64,000 bases of DNA from Hymenobacter siberiensis (GCF_018967865.2 NZ_JAHLZY020000001.1:310001-374000); one strand, 5' to 3'. Shown: positions 19,522-28,752, counted from the stretch's first letter. Translations and numbers: made by a program. Notes: generated by a model not told the origin, from the sequence alone.

Positions 19522-20736
19522 TTGAAATTGCCCCGTGTTTTGCATCTTCCCAAGTGGTACCCCAACCGCTACGACGACCAGGATGGCGACTTCGTGGCGC
19601 GGCACGTAGCAGCCATCGCGGCGCATGGCGGAGCAGACGTGGCGGTGCTGTTTGCGGCCGTGGCGCGGGGGCCACTGCCGGGCTTGATTGCGGCCGACGA
19701 GGATTTTAGCGGCCCGTGGCCCACGCTGCGCTACTACTACCGCGCCGCACCCACCGGCCTGGCTTTGGTTGATAAGCCGCTGAAGCTGCTGCTGTATTTC
19801 TGGTGCCTGGGGCGCGGCTACCGGCGGCTGCGGCGGCACTGGGCCGGGCAGGCGCCCGATTTGGTGCATGTGCACGTGCTGCTGCGCACGGGCCTTTTTG
19901 CGTGGGCGCTGCGGGCGGTGCGCGGCATCCCGTTCATCGTCACCGAGCACTGGACACTGTATTTGCCTGAGCGGGCAGGCGGCATATCATGGCTGCGGCG
20001 GGTGCTCACGCGGGCGGTGGTGCAGCGGGCGGCAGCCCTGCACACCGTATCGGATGGGCTGCGGCGGGCTATGGCCGCGCTGGGCTTTGTGAACCCGCGC
20101 GCTGTGGTCATTGCCAACGTGGTAGATACCGGGCTTTTCCATCCTAACTCACCAACCCGCCAACTCGCCAACCCGCCAACCCACCAACCCACGTTGCTGC
20201 ACGTTTCGGCATTTCACGACCAGGTGAAGAACATCTCCGGCGTGCTGCGGGTGGTGGCGCGGCTGCGCACCGCTTCGCCCGGCCTGAAGCTGCGCATTGC
20301 CGGCTACGGTCCCGACGAGCAGGCGCTGCACGCCTACGCCACCGAGCTGGGCCTGCTGGCCGATGGCACCGTAACCTTCCTCGGCAAGCTGTCGCACGAG
20401 GCCGTAGCCGCTGAGATGGCCCGCGCCACCGCCCTCGTGTCTTTCAGCCGGGCCGAAACCTTCGGCTGCGTGCTGCTGGAGGCGCGGGCCAGCGGCTGCC
20501 CGGTAGTGGCCACCCGCACCGGCGGCGTGCCGGAGCTTTTTCAACCCGAAAATGCCTTTGGCCTGCTAGTGAATCCTGATGATGAAGCAGCTTTGGAAAA
20601 TGCTATCAAACAGGTGGTTGACAAAAATATTCGCTTCGAGCCAATGCAGCTGCGGGCTGATGTTACGGCGCGGTGTGCACCGGCAGCGATAGGGCAGGCC
20701 TTTGGAGAATTGTATCAAAAAGTATTAAACGAGTAA
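19522..20736 (+). CDS. Glycosyltransferase family 4 protein
   Basis: 404 residues from the TTG at 19522, which gives KLPRVLHLPKWYPNRYDDQ, a typical GT4 start. An ATG at 19453 is in frame but directly behind the preceding terminator. The C-terminal donor-binding motif is clear: SRAETFGCVLLEARASGCPV then TRTGGVPELF. It transfers a sugar from a nucleotide donor, probably to a lipid-linked glycan given the flippase gene 87 bases downstream. At the start of the second Rossmann domain, residues ~208-223 (NSPTRQLANPPTHQPT) are encoded by a tandem array of CCAACYCR units, a likely low-complexity insertion that has kept the frame. Confidence 0.9.
   Translation: MKLPRVLHLPKWYPNRYDDQDGDFVARHVAAIAAHGGADVAVLFAAVARGPLPGLIAADEDFSGPWPTLRYYYRAAPTGLALVDKPLKLLLYFWCLGRGYRRLRRHWAGQAPDLVHVHVLLRTGLFAWALRAVRGIPFIVTEHWTLYLPERAGGISWLRRVLTRAVVQRAAALHTVSDGLRRAMAALGFVNPRAVVIANVVDTGLFHPNSPTRQLANPPTHQPTLLHVSAFHDQVKNISGVLRVVARLRTASPGLKLRIAGYGPDEQALHAYATELGLLADGTVTFLGKLSHEAVAAEMARATALVSFSRAETFGCVLLEARASGCPVVATRTGGVPELFQPENAFGLLVNPDDEAALENAIKQVVDKNIRFEPMQLRADVTARCAPAAIGQAFGELYQKVLNE
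20144..20191. repeat. Tandem 8-bp repeat inside the glycosyltransferase gene
   Basis: Five to six imperfect copies of CCAACYCR in a row. The length keeps the reading frame, and the encoded Asn/Pro/Thr-rich stretch lies between the two GT-B domains. Confidence 0.8.
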
Positions 20737-20823
20737 TAAAAGTACAGAACCGGTACAAAGGCCGGCGTTTTGGCTTCAGCAGGTGTCTGCCAGCCGGAAG
20801 CCGACGAATACCTGCCCTCCTCT

Positions 20824-22089
20824 ATGATTAAGCGCATTCTTCAGCATTTTGCGGCGCGGGTACTCACGGCGGGGCTCAGCTTCGCGGTAGTGTGGCTCAC
20901 GGCGCGGTGCCTGGGGGCGGCGGGGCGCGGGCAGGTCAGCCTGTTTGTGACCGATGTGTCGGGGCTGGCGCTGCTGGCCGGGCTGGTGGGCGGCTCATCC
21001 TTAATATATCTGGTGCCGCGCCGCAACGTGTGGCTGCTTTTGCTGCCAGCCTACGGCTGGGGCGCGCTCGTGAGTCTGGGCGGGGCGGCCCTGGTGGGCC
21101 TGCTGCGGCCGGTGAGCACGGCTTATGTGTTGCACCTCGGGGCGGTGGCGCTGGTGCAGGTTCTGCTGTCCATCAACGTGTTTCTGCTGCTGGGTCGGCA
21201 GCGGGAGCGGACCTACAACGTGCTCACTACCACGCAGGCCGGGTTGCTGGCCGTGGCGCTGGCCGTGGCGTTCGGGCCGTTGCGCTGGCTTTCCATCGAT
21301 GCTTATTACTACGCCAACTACCTGGCCTACGGCCTGCCGTGGCTTATCAGCACGGCGCTGCTGCTGCGCCTGCCCGATGCCTGGGGCAGCCGGCGCATCC
21401 GTCGCCGGGCGGCGGCCCGCGAGCTGGCCCGCCACAGCCGGGGCGCGCACCTGTCGAACCTGCTGGCCTTCGCCAACTACCGTTTCAGCTACTACGCCGT
21501 GGTGTACCTGGCCGATACCCGGGCGCTGGGCATCCTCTCGGTGGGGGTGGCGCTGGCCGAGGCCATCTGGCTGATTCCGCGCAGCACAGCGCTCATTCAA
21601 TACGTGGCCCTAGTGAACGCGCCCGACAAGCGCGAGCAAACCCACGCCGCCCTGCGCGGCAGCCGGCTCACGCTGCTGGCCACGGCAGCGGCGGTGCTGG
21701 TGCTGGCCACCGTGCCGGCCGGGTGGCTGGTCGCCATTTTCGGGCCGGAGTTCGGGGCGGCGCACGGCGTCATTATGGCGCTGGCACCGGGCATTCTCAT
21801 CAATGGGGGCGGCATGCAGGCCAGTACCTACTTCGCCGGTACGGGCCAGTACGGCATCAACAACCGCGCTACGCTGCTGGGGCTGGCCGTGACGGTACCC
21901 GCGTGCCTGCTGCTGGTGCCGCCGCTGGGTATTGTGGGCGCGGCGCTGAGCATGTCGGCTTCCTACGCGGCGGGGGTGCTGTACCTGGTGGGGCGCTACC
22001 GCCGGGCTATCGAGGCGACGTGGGCGGATATTCTGCCCGGCTGGGCCGATGTGCGCTGGCTGTGGCAGCGCATGGTTTTTCGGGCGTAA
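20824..22089 (+). CDS. Polysaccharide flippase, MATE/Wzx-like (MOP superfamily)
   Basis: 421 residues from ATG 20824, where MIKRILQHFAARVLTAGLSF matches the cationic amphipathic start of Wzx-type proteins; the frame is open upstream without membrane character. About twelve hydrophobic segments follow with short charged loops, for example GRGQVSLFVTDVSGLALLAG and YVALVNAPDKREQ. It should flip lipid-linked saccharide units across the inner membrane. It probably forms a two-gene unit with the GT4 gene upstream. No polymerase or ligase gene is near, so this may be part of a split glycan locus. Confidence 0.87.
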   Translation: MIKRILQHFAARVLTAGLSFAVVWLTARCLGAAGRGQVSLFVTDVSGLALLAGLVGGSSLIYLVPRRNVWLLLLPAYGWGALVSLGGAALVGLLRPVSTAYVLHLGAVALVQVLLSINVFLLLGRQRERTYNVLTTTQAGLLAVALAVAFGPLRWLSIDAYYYANYLAYGLPWLISTALLLRLPDAWGSRRIRRRAAARELARHSRGAHLSNLLAFANYRFSYYAVVYLADTRALGILSVGVALAEAIWLIPRSTALIQYVALVNAPDKREQTHAALRGSRLTLLATAAAVLVLATVPAGWLVAIFGPEFGAAHGVIMALAPGILINGGGMQASTYFAGTGQYGINNRATLLGLAVTVPACLLLVPPLGIVGAALSMSASYAAGVLYLVGRYRRAIEATWADILPGWADVRWLWQRMVFRA

Positions 22090-22099
22090 TGAGGCTTGT

Positions 22100-22138
22100 T
22101 AGCGGGTCATGCTTCGCTGCGCTCTGCATGACCCGCTA
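22100..22138. repeat. GTCATGC-family palindrome between convergent genes
   Basis: TAGCGGGTCATGC (22100-22112) is exactly complementary to GCATGACCCGCTA (22126-22138). No T-run follows on either strand. The GTCATGC core recurs at 46569-46671 and 49239-49341. Confidence 0.8.
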
Positions 22139-22162
22139 GGCTACTCCCTCGCTTTGGAGGTG

Positions 22163-25100
22163 CTATCGGCGCACCTCCAGCCAGCCTTTCAGCTGCTGCC
22201 CATCCGGATAAGTGGCCAGGTAGTAGTACACGCCGTTGGGCTGGCCGTCGGCATTCCATTCGTCGTGGTAGGCGGCCGCTTCGAATACCTTCTGGCCCCA
22301 GCGCGAAAATACCTGGAGGTGCGGCGCGCAGCCGGTACCGAATTGGAAGGTCTGGTTCTGGCCGTCGCCATTGGGCGTGATGATGTTGGGTACGGGTTTG
22401 CGCTCTTTCACCTCTACTGGCGGTGTGGTTGCCGTCGTTTCGCAAAGGTTCTGGTTGTAGCGCAGCCGCACACGGGGCTGGTAGTTGCCGGGCGTGGTGT
22501 AAGTATGCACAGGGTTCGCTTCCGTCGACTGCGTGCCATCGCCAAACTCCCAGACTACGGCGGGCGTCGCAGAATTAGTGGAGCTAACCAGCGTGAAGCG
22601 CAGCGTGAGCGGAACCTGGCGGTTTTCGGGGCAGGCCACGGGTTGCCAGCTGGCTTGCACCAGCGGCACGGGTGCTACCGATATGCGTCGGCTGGCCGTG
22701 CTGGCCCCCGAGCAGGTGGCGTTGGCGACGGTATAAGTTAGCGTGGCAACGCCCGTAAAACCGGCCGGCAGCGTGAACACGAAGCCCGAAGCCACGCTGC
22801 CCGTCACGCCCGGCCCCGTAAACGTGCCGCCCCCTGGCGTGCCGCTCAGCCGCACGGCCAGCGTGCTGCCGGCGCACAGCATGGTATCGGCCCCGGCCGT
22901 GAGCGGGGCCAGCACCGTGATGCGGCGCGTGTCGGTGGTGGTGCACAGGCCAGTACTCAGCACCGTGTATGTCACGGTATTCACCCCCACCAGCGCGAGC
23001 GTGGGCGTGAACACGAAGCCCGTGGCCACGCTGCCCGTGACGCCCGTTCCGCTGAAGGTGCCGCCGCCGGGCGTACCCACCAACGGCACCGGGCTACCCG
23101 TGACGCACAGGGCCTGCGCCGGGCCGGCATTGGCAATATTGGGCTGAAAGTTGAACACAAATGCGGCGTTGTTGCAGCCGGCCGGCCCGCCCAGCGCCCC
23201 GCTGTTGTTGGTGGTCGAATACGTGTTTGCGCCCGGCGGAATGGGAAAGCCCGTGTAGGCAAAGCACGAGCAAACCGCCTGATACACCACCCCGCGCGGG
23301 TCGAAGCGCGAGGTGCCGCCATCTACGTGCTCGCCTTCGCCGTTGGGGTCCACGTTACCATAGTACGTGCCGTAGGTGAGGGCCGTGAGGCCGGCCGAAA
23401 ACTGCGCCAGGTAGAAGTCGTTGCCATCGGTATTGGATTGCAGCGCGTCGGCCGTGAGGGGCAGGCGGGTGGTGCTGCCGTTGCCCTCCTGGTAAGGGTT
23501 GGCGGCCGGAAAATCGGGCAGGTAGCGGCCGTTCACCATGCCGCCCCAGCCGCACACGTACACCCGGTCGCAGCGGTCGACGAGGAAGGCCGTGGGGTCG
23601 AGGCTCACCCGGCCCGCGTTGTCGGGGTCGAGGCTGCCGAAGGAGGTAGTGAGCAGGCTCTGGTTCAAGTTGGCGTCGAGCTTCTGAATAAACTGCGTGC
23701 CATTGGTCGTGCGGAACAGGCCGGGCGTGGTGGGGAACTGGCCCAGCGTCTGGCCCAGCAGGTACACGCCGCCATCGGTGCCAATTTGCAGGAAATACGC
23801 CTGGTCGTAGCCGGCCGTGCCCACGTAGGTGGCGCGCAGCACGCTGGTGCCGGCCGCTGCAATGCGCAGCGCAAAGCCATCCACGTCGCCAAGCGGGGTG
23901 GTGCGGTAGGCCCCGGCCGTGGCCGGGAAGTTGGGGCTGGTGGTGCCGCCGGCCACGTACACATCGCCGCTGCCGGGCTCCAGCTGAATGGAATAAGCGG
24001 CATCGGCCCCCGTGCCGCCCAGGTAGCTGGCCCAGGTGATGGCCGTGAGGGTGGGGGTGAGCTTGCACACCACGCCATCGGAAGTGCCGCCCCGGTAGGT
24101 GTTGCCGAAGCCCCGCGCCACCGGAAAATCGGTCGAAGCCGTGTGCGAGGCGATGTACACATTATCGGCCGCATCCACCAGAATATCGCCCCGGAAAGGG
24201 TCGCCGTAGTTGTGCACCAGCTGTTTTTGCGTGGCAAAGGGCGAGAGGTTGCGGTCCAGGGGCAGTACGCCGTCGTTGCCGCTGCCGCCCAGGTAGGTCG
24301 AGCCCACCAGGGCCGTGGCGTTGGCATTCAGGCGGGTCACGATGAGGTCCGAGCCGGTGGGCATATCGTACGGCGGTCCATAATTGCCAAACGGCTCCGC
24401 CGCCGTACCTCCGCCAAAAGTGCGCTGTATAGCCCCGGCCGTAGTCGGATAGTTGCTGGAGCCCGTCGAGCCCAGCACCAGCAGCTCGCCCTGGTTATTC
24501 ACCACCAGGCTGTGCGGAAAATCCGGCCCGTTGCCGCCCAGGTAGGTGGCCCACACCCGCGCCGCCGGCCCATTCACCCGGGGATTGTACTTGATGATGG
24601 CAATATCAATAAGACCCGCAAACGTGGTCCGGAATGCCCCCGGGCTGGCCGGGTAGCCGGCACTGAAAGCAATGCCGCCCGAGTACAGGTTGCCCTGCGC
24701 ATCATAAGTTGCCGTGAAGCCCCAGTTATCGGCCGTCGAGCCAGTGTAGGTGGCAAATACCACCACCGGGTCGATGGTGAGCGGGCGGGCGGTATCGTAG
24801 CTGCCCAGGGCAAAATGCACGGTGCGCCCCGCCAGCACGTAGCGGCAGGGCACGGCCCGGCGCTGGCCGGCCGCGTTGGTCTGCCAGGCCCGCGGGGCCC
24901 GCTCGGTGAGGTTGCCCACGCTGGTTTTCACCACCAGGTTGCCCTCGCCGTCCAGGGTCAGGGCATCGGCGCCGTCGTGTCGCAGGCCGATGGCCGCCGG
25001 ATTGGCCTGCGGGGCCAGCGTGAAATCATACTCCAGGCGCTGGTCGGCGCTTTCATACACCCGCACCCCAATGCCCGGCCACAGCCCGGCGTAGCGCAGT

Positions 25101-25504
25101 TGGCGGTAGCTGCGCACATCACCGGCCCAGTGCGTGGGGTCGGCTCCGAGGAAGTAGCTGCGGTGTTCGGTGGTGGGCGTTTCGGCCGTGAGCAGGGCCG
25201 AGCCAGCGTTTTCGAAGTGCAGGGTGAGGGCGTGGCCCCGCACGGCCTGGTTGGCCGGGGGGGCGTCGTGGGCCGTGTGCCGCCCGTGGTGGGCCACGTC
25301 GTCATCGGCCAGCAGCGCGAAGGTCAGGCCATCGGTTTCGGCAAACAGGCGGCCGCCGGGCAGGGCCGCCGCGTAGCGGGCGTGGCCGTCCCACTGGCCT
25401 TTGTTCTCAATAAATTCGAGACTTGAGGTGGTTGTTTCCTGCGCGCTGGCATCAGCAAGCCGGCTAAGCAGTAGCACAGCCGTAAAAAGTAGCGTTGGCT
25501 TCAT
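22163..25504 (-). CDS. Large secreted adhesin-like protein with PKD and gliding-type C-terminal (T9SS type B) domain
   Basis: 1113 residues. Order: signal peptide (MKPTLLFTAVLLLSRLADASAQ); N-terminal domain starting FIENKGQWDGHARYAA, found in Bacteroidota surface proteins; SBBP/beta-propeller-like repeats (~240-790, recurring WATYLGGNG, ATYVGTAGYDQ); two Ig-like modules with GTPGGGTF...GVTGS; a PKD domain (VWEFGDGTQSTEANPVHTYT) near residue 1000; and a CHU_C tail, VPNIITPNGDGQNQTFQFG through FSRWGQKVFEAA and GVYYYLATY. The tail routes the protein through T9SS type B secretion to the surface. Adhesion or glycan binding is a reasonable guess, not shown. The downstream gap to the flippase holds only a palindrome. 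Confidence 0.9.
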   Translation of the reverse strand: MKPTLLFTAVLLLSRLADASAQETTTSSLEFIENKGQWDGHARYAAALPGGRLFAETDGLTFALLADDDVAHHGRHTAHDAPPANQAVRGHALTLHFENAGSALLTAETPTTEHRSYFLGADPTHWAGDVRSYRQLRYAGLWPGIGVRVYESADQRLEYDFTLAPQANPAAIGLRHDGADALTLDGEGNLVVKTSVGNLTERAPRAWQTNAAGQRRAVPCRYVLAGRTVHFALGSYDTARPLTIDPVVVFATYTGSTADNWGFTATYDAQGNLYSGGIAFSAGYPASPGAFRTTFAGLIDIAIIKYNPRVNGPAARVWATYLGGNGPDFPHSLVVNNQGELLVLGSTGSSNYPTTAGAIQRTFGGGTAAEPFGNYGPPYDMPTGSDLIVTRLNANATALVGSTYLGGSGNDGVLPLDRNLSPFATQKQLVHNYGDPFRGDILVDAADNVYIASHTASTDFPVARGFGNTYRGGTSDGVVCKLTPTLTAITWASYLGGTGADAAYSIQLEPGSGDVYVAGGTTSPNFPATAGAYRTTPLGDVDGFALRIAAAGTSVLRATYVGTAGYDQAYFLQIGTDGGVYLLGQTLGQFPTTPGLFRTTNGTQFIQKLDANLNQSLLTTSFGSLDPDNAGRVSLDPTAFLVDRCDRVYVCGWGGMVNGRYLPDFPAANPYQEGNGSTTRLPLTADALQSNTDGNDFYLAQFSAGLTALTYGTYYGNVDPNGEGEHVDGGTSRFDPRGVVYQAVCSCFAYTGFPIPPGANTYSTTNNSGALGGPAGCNNAAFVFNFQPNIANAGPAQALCVTGSPVPLVGTPGGGTFSGTGVTGSVATGFVFTPTLALVGVNTVTYTVLSTGLCTTTDTRRITVLAPLTAGADTMLCAGSTLAVRLSGTPGGGTFTGPGVTGSVASGFVFTLPAGFTGVATLTYTVANATCSGASTASRRISVAPVPLVQASWQPVACPENRQVPLTLRFTLVSSTNSATPAVVWEFGDGTQSTEANPVHTYTTPGNYQPRVRLRYNQNLCETTATTPPVEVKERKPVPNIITPNGDGQNQTFQFGTGCAPHLQVFSRWGQKVFEAAAYHDEWNADGQPNGVYYYLATYPDGQQLKGWLEVRR

Positions 25505-25641
25505 GGAGCAAGGCGGCAGGGAATAGGAGTCGCTAAAGATAAAGTATCCGCCATAATAGACAGGCCTTACGTACGGGCTCCGGAGCTGCCAGCCGCCGTG
25601 CTGGACTGGCCGGCACTCGTTTTTCTATTTCAGGGCCTCGA

Positions 25642-25670
25642 TTGCCGGGCACCAAACCCGCCTACCTTTG
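25642..25670 (+). promoter_or_regulatory. Bacteroidota-type promoter of the MORN-like lipoprotein gene
   Basis: TTG at 25642-25644 and TACCTTTG at 25663-25670, 18 bases apart, fit the -33/-7 consensus. The expected transcription start falls near 25677, favouring the ATG at 25703 over the one at 25676. Confidence 0.7.
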
Positions 25671-25702
25671 CGTTGATGCCGCGAAAATACCCCGTGCGAT
25701 TC

Positions 25703-26755
25703 ATGCGTATTATTAGTCTGTGGCTCCGGCCGCTACGGTTTCTGGCCCTGGCCCTGGTGCTGCTCACGCTGCTGCCGTGGGCGTGTACCCGCAAAGCCGT
25801 TTCCTTCAACAGCAACCCCGAGCAGCCCGTAGTGGCCGCGCTCGGCACCGACACCCTCACGCGGCCCGGCGACTCGCTCAACGGCAAGCCCTCCCTCAGC
25901 ACGGCCCGCAAGGTGGTGCTCACCAAAGCGCAGGAGAAGGCGGCCAAGGATGCCGAAAAGGACACCCAGCGCAAGTCGAAAAAGAAGAAGAAAAACGTCT
26001 TCCTGGGCGAAAGGATGAAGCGGGCTTTCACCAAGACCGGCCCCAAGGGACGCAACCAGATTATTGAGATTTTCTACTTCCTGAAGTATCCGAAAACCCT
26101 CAATGCCTACGCGCCCGCCCACTATTACTACGACACCAAGAAGCACCGGGTCCTGAAGATGGCCGCCGTGGAAGAAGACGCGGCCAACCTGAAAATTCTG
26201 CACGGCCCCTACAAGAAAATGCAGAACAACAAGGTGCTCGAAACCGGCTACTACGCCCTCGGCACCCGCCACCTGCGCTGGGAGCGTTTCGATAAAAATG
26301 GCGTGCTGCTGGCCAAAACCCACTACGAAATGGGCTTCCCGCGCGATGCCAACGTGAGTTACTACGGCGAAGACCGCAGCCTCATCAACGAAGTGGTGCC
26401 CTACGTTAATGGCAGGCTGGAAGGCGATTACGCCAAATTCCTCATCAATGGCCAGCCCGACTGGCGCGGCCAGTTCGAAAACGGTAAGCGCGTGGGCATC
26501 TGGACCAAGTACTGGGGTTTCCGCGCCCGCCGCCACTACGAGTACCAGTACGGCGAAACGGGTTATGACCCCGAAGTAACTGAGCCCGAGCTGGTGCGCG
26601 AGTACAACCGCAACGCCGTCCTCGTCTTCGACAAGGAAAAGAATATCGAAAAGCGCGGCCAGCCTGACGTTGAGGACCGCCCCAGCCAGCGCCGCACCGT
26701 AGCCCCGCGCACCGTGCCCCGCGCCCCGGCCAAAGTACTGCCCAAGCGCCGGTGA
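25703..26755 (+). CDS. Lipoprotein with MORN/YwqK-like repeats
   Basis: 350 residues from ATG 25703, which starts a lipoprotein signal (MRIISLWLRPLRFLALALVL, lipobox LPWAC). An earlier in-frame ATG (25676) would lie at the predicted transcription start. A basic linker (KSKKKKKNVF, ~residue 95) precedes repeats of the toxin-antitoxin YwqK/MORN type: GPYKKMQNNKVLETGYY, WERFDKNGVLLAKTHYE, NGRLEGDYAKFLINGQPD, QFENGKRVGIWTKYW. Such repeats make beta-sheet scaffolds; the role of this protein is unknown. It is probably exposed in the periplasm or at the surface. Codons after ~315 encode a basic, Pro/Arg-rich tail. Confidence 0.8.
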   Translation: MRIISLWLRPLRFLALALVLLTLLPWACTRKAVSFNSNPEQPVVAALGTDTLTRPGDSLNGKPSLSTARKVVLTKAQEKAAKDAEKDTQRKSKKKKKNVFLGERMKRAFTKTGPKGRNQIIEIFYFLKYPKTLNAYAPAHYYYDTKKHRVLKMAAVEEDAANLKILHGPYKKMQNNKVLETGYYALGTRHLRWERFDKNGVLLAKTHYEMGFPRDANVSYYGEDRSLINEVVPYVNGRLEGDYAKFLINGQPDWRGQFENGKRVGIWTKYWGFRARRHYEYQYGETGYDPEVTEPELVREYNRNAVLVFDKEKNIEKRGQPDVEDRPSQRRTVAPRTVPRAPAKVLPKRR

Positions 26756-26761
26756 TTTTTT

Positions 26762-26902
26762 GATGTGGAAGATGTGGAAATGTGATGATGTGGGAAATGT
26801 GGAAGATATGATGGAATGACTACATCTAATATATTCCCCATATTTCCACATTTCCACATTTCCACATCATCACATCTCCCACATCATCATATTCCCCACA
26901 TT
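26762..26902. repeat. Inverted array of ~9-bp ATGTGGAAG units filling the spacer
   Basis: GATGTGGAA-type units run from 26762 to about 26817 and the complement TTTCCACAT-type units from about 26836 to 26902. The element begins 7 bases after the lipoprotein stop and reaches the yraN stop codon. Its unit and sequence differ from the AACTCCT family. Confidence 0.8.
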
Positions 26903-27260
26903 AGTAAAAAGCGTCCTCGAAGTGCTCGATGCGGAAACCCCGGCTGAGCAGAGTAAGGGCCACTATGTCGAAGCGGATGTCGCCGTGCCAGTCCAGCTCC
27001 TCCTGCAAGTGCGTGGCCGCGAAGCGGAACAGTTCCTTTTTGCGGGCCGATACAAACGTCTCGGGTGCGCCGAACTGGCCCGAAGAGCGGGTCTTGACTT
27101 CTGCAAATACCAGCAGCTCGGTGCCGCGCCGCAGCACCAGGTCTACCTCGGCCCGGCCGTGGCGGTAGCCGCGGGCCAGCACTTCGTAGCCCAGGGCTAG
27201 GAAATGGTCGGCCGCCGCTGTTTCGCCGGCCTGGCCTAGTTCGTGAGGGGCGTGAGCCAT
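26901..27260 (-). CDS. YraN family (UPF0102) endonuclease-like protein
   Basis: 119 residues from the ATG at 27260, giving MAHAPHELGQAGETAAADH, the standard YraN start; 34 further open codons upstream look non-coding. Motifs GYEVLARGYRHGRAEVDLV and LVFAEVKTR form the D-x(n)-ExK core of this restriction-endonuclease-like fold. Function is not established in most bacteria. Its stop codon lies inside the 26762-26902 repeat. Confidence 0.92.
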   Translation of the reverse strand: MAHAPHELGQAGETAAADHFLALGYEVLARGYRHGRAEVDLVLRRGTELLVFAEVKTRSSGQFGAPETFVSARKKELFRFAATHLQEELDWHGDIRFDIVALTLLSRGFRIEHFEDAFY

Positions 27261-27391
27261 GGGCGGGTAGCGGGTAAAGACCGGGGTGATAGTAAGAGCA
27301 GGGGAGGGGCCAGGCGTGGCGCAAGCTAACAGTTTGGGCGGTGTGCGCCAACAACTATGCAATGGGTCAGGCTAAAGCCTACCGCGCTTAG

Positions 27392-27399
27392 TACCTTTG
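27392..27399 (+). promoter_or_regulatory. TAnnTTTG -7 box of lipB
   Basis: TACCTTTG ends 25 bases before the lipB ATG. No good -33 TTG at the usual spacing. Confidence 0.5.
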
Positions 27400-27424
27400 C
27401 GTCCTGTTTCATCAACTCCCACTC

Positions 27425-28234
27425 ATGGCCTCCTTCGTAGAACAGTTCCCCCCGCAACTGCTCGACGCCGCCGCTCCCGACGACGCCCGCCCCGCTCCCA
27501 ACCGGCTCCTGCACGTGCAGCGCCTGGGCCTGGTCGACTACGTGCCCACCTGGAAGTTTCAGGAGCAGCTCATGGATGCCACCCTGGCCATCAAGGTCCG
27601 GAACCGCGCCGCCGAAACCACCGGCGAAGCCCCGCAGCCTACCCTCAACCACCTGCTGCTCTGCGAGCACCCGCATACATATACGTTAGGCAAGAGCGGT
27701 AAGCCCGAGCACCTGCTCCTCGATGAAGCCGCCCTCGCGGCGCACGAAGCCAGCTTCCACCGCATCAACCGCGGCGGCGACATCACCTACCACGGCCCTG
27801 GCCAGCTGGTGGGTTACCCCATCCTCGACCTCGACAACTTCCGGCCCGATATCCACTGGTACCTGCGTGTGCTGGAAGAAGCCGTCATCCGCACCCTGGC
27901 CGACTACGGCCTGAATGCCGGCCGCATTGCCGGCCTCACCGGCGTGTGGCTCGATTGGGAGGAAGGTGCCCCCAACCCGCGCAAAATCTGCGCCCTCGGC
28001 GTGAAGTGCAGCCGCTGGGTCACGCTCCACGGTTTCGCCCTCAACGTTAATCCCGACCTCTCGTACTTCGGCCACATCGTACCCTGCGGCATCACCGACA
28101 AAGCCGTGACTTCCCTGGCACGGGAGTTGGGAAGCACCCGGTCCGTGTCCGTTGCCGAAGTGCAGGAGCGCCTGCTGCCCCACCTGCTGGCGCTGCTAGA
28201 GGCAACCAACAGCGAGGAGCCGGCAGCCACCTGA
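27425..28234 (+). CDS. lipB: Lipoyl(octanoyl) transferase
   Basis: 269 residues. LipB moves octanoate from acyl carrier protein to the lipoyl domains of enzymes such as GcvH and the 2-oxoacid dehydrogenases. Family motifs are complete: [37 protein letters not shown], catalytic Lys194 in [17 protein letters not shown] and acyl-accepting Cys221 in IVPCGI. The N-terminal ~35 residues ([18 protein letters not shown]) extend beyond the usual start, and an alternative start could lie further in. The short gap downstream is made of AATCCGTT repeats. Confidence 0.95.
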   Translation: MASFVEQFPPQLLDAAAPDDARPAPNRLLHVQRLGLVDYVPTWKFQEQLMDATLAIKVRNRAAETTGEAPQPTLNHLLLCEHPHTYTLGKSGKPEHLLLDEAALAAHEASFHRINRGGDITYHGPGQLVGYPILDLDNFRPDIHWYLRVLEEAVIRTLADYGLNAGRIAGLTGVWLDWEEGAPNPRKICALGVKCSRWVTLHGFALNVNPDLSYFGHIVPCGITDKAVTSLARELGSTRSVSVAEVQERLLPHLLALLEATNSEEPAAT

Positions 28235-28278
28235 AATCCGTTGCAATCTCCTAAAATCCGTTAAATCTGAGGTCCGTG
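28232..28278. repeat. AATCCGTT repeats filling the gap after lipB
   Basis: Three imperfect ATCCGTT/TCCGTG units alternate with AATCT. They run from the lipB stop to the GTG start at 28276, so the start codon is itself part of the last unit. Confidence 0.6.
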
Positions 28279-28695
28279 AAGCAAGACATTTCCTTTGACC
28301 CCGTAGAAGGCGTTTCCGTAGCCGTAGTACCCGCCGAAGACCATGCCGTCACGCCCGATGGCCAGCCCATCTGGCAGGTGTATTTGCTTAACCACAATGG
28401 GTTTCCGTTGGAAAACGTCATCATCAACGCCAACGGCTACAGCCAGCCCGAAGACGGCGAGAAAGTCCGGACATCCACCCTGCGCTACCTCTTCGAAGTA
28501 GTGCCGCCCCACTCTGCCGTGCCCATCGAGCCCCTCGATTCGGCCCTGCTGCACCTCAACAATCAGTACTGGGTGAGCTACTACCACGGCCCCCAGATTT
28601 TCGACAAGAAATTTATCTTCGTGCCCGATTCCATCGTGCCCGACAATTTCACCCACATTGCCCTGCTCAACCGGGTGGGCGTGCTGCACAGCTAA
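28276..28695 (+). CDS. Small conserved-looking cytoplasmic protein of unknown function
   Basis: 139 residues from GTG 28276; no other start lies upstream in frame and the first downstream ATG would remove most of the protein. No signal peptide or membrane segment. The sequence is compact and acidic, for example VYLLNHNGFPLENVIINANG, LRYLFEVVPPHSAVPIEPLD and DNFTHIALLNRVGVL, suggesting a beta-rich single domain. I do not recognise a family. It sits between lipB and the WecA-like gene on the same strand and may share their transcript. Confidence 0.75.
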   Translation: MKQDISFDPVEGVSVAVVPAEDHAVTPDGQPIWQVYLLNHNGFPLENVIINANGYSQPEDGEKVRTSTLRYLFEVVPPHSAVPIEPLDSALLHLNNQYWVSYYHGPQIFDKKFIFVPDSIVPDNFTHIALLNRVGVLHS

Positions 28696-28752
28696 ATACG
28701 TCGCGTTGGCAACCGGCCAGTACTTCACTCTACCCTACTTATTGTATTGTCT

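Noticed and set aside
23327..25426. 699-codon open frame on the plus strand opposite the CHU_C-tail protein
   Set aside because: No recognisable domain, low-complexity Gly/Ala/Arg composition, and the minus strand has several clear domains.
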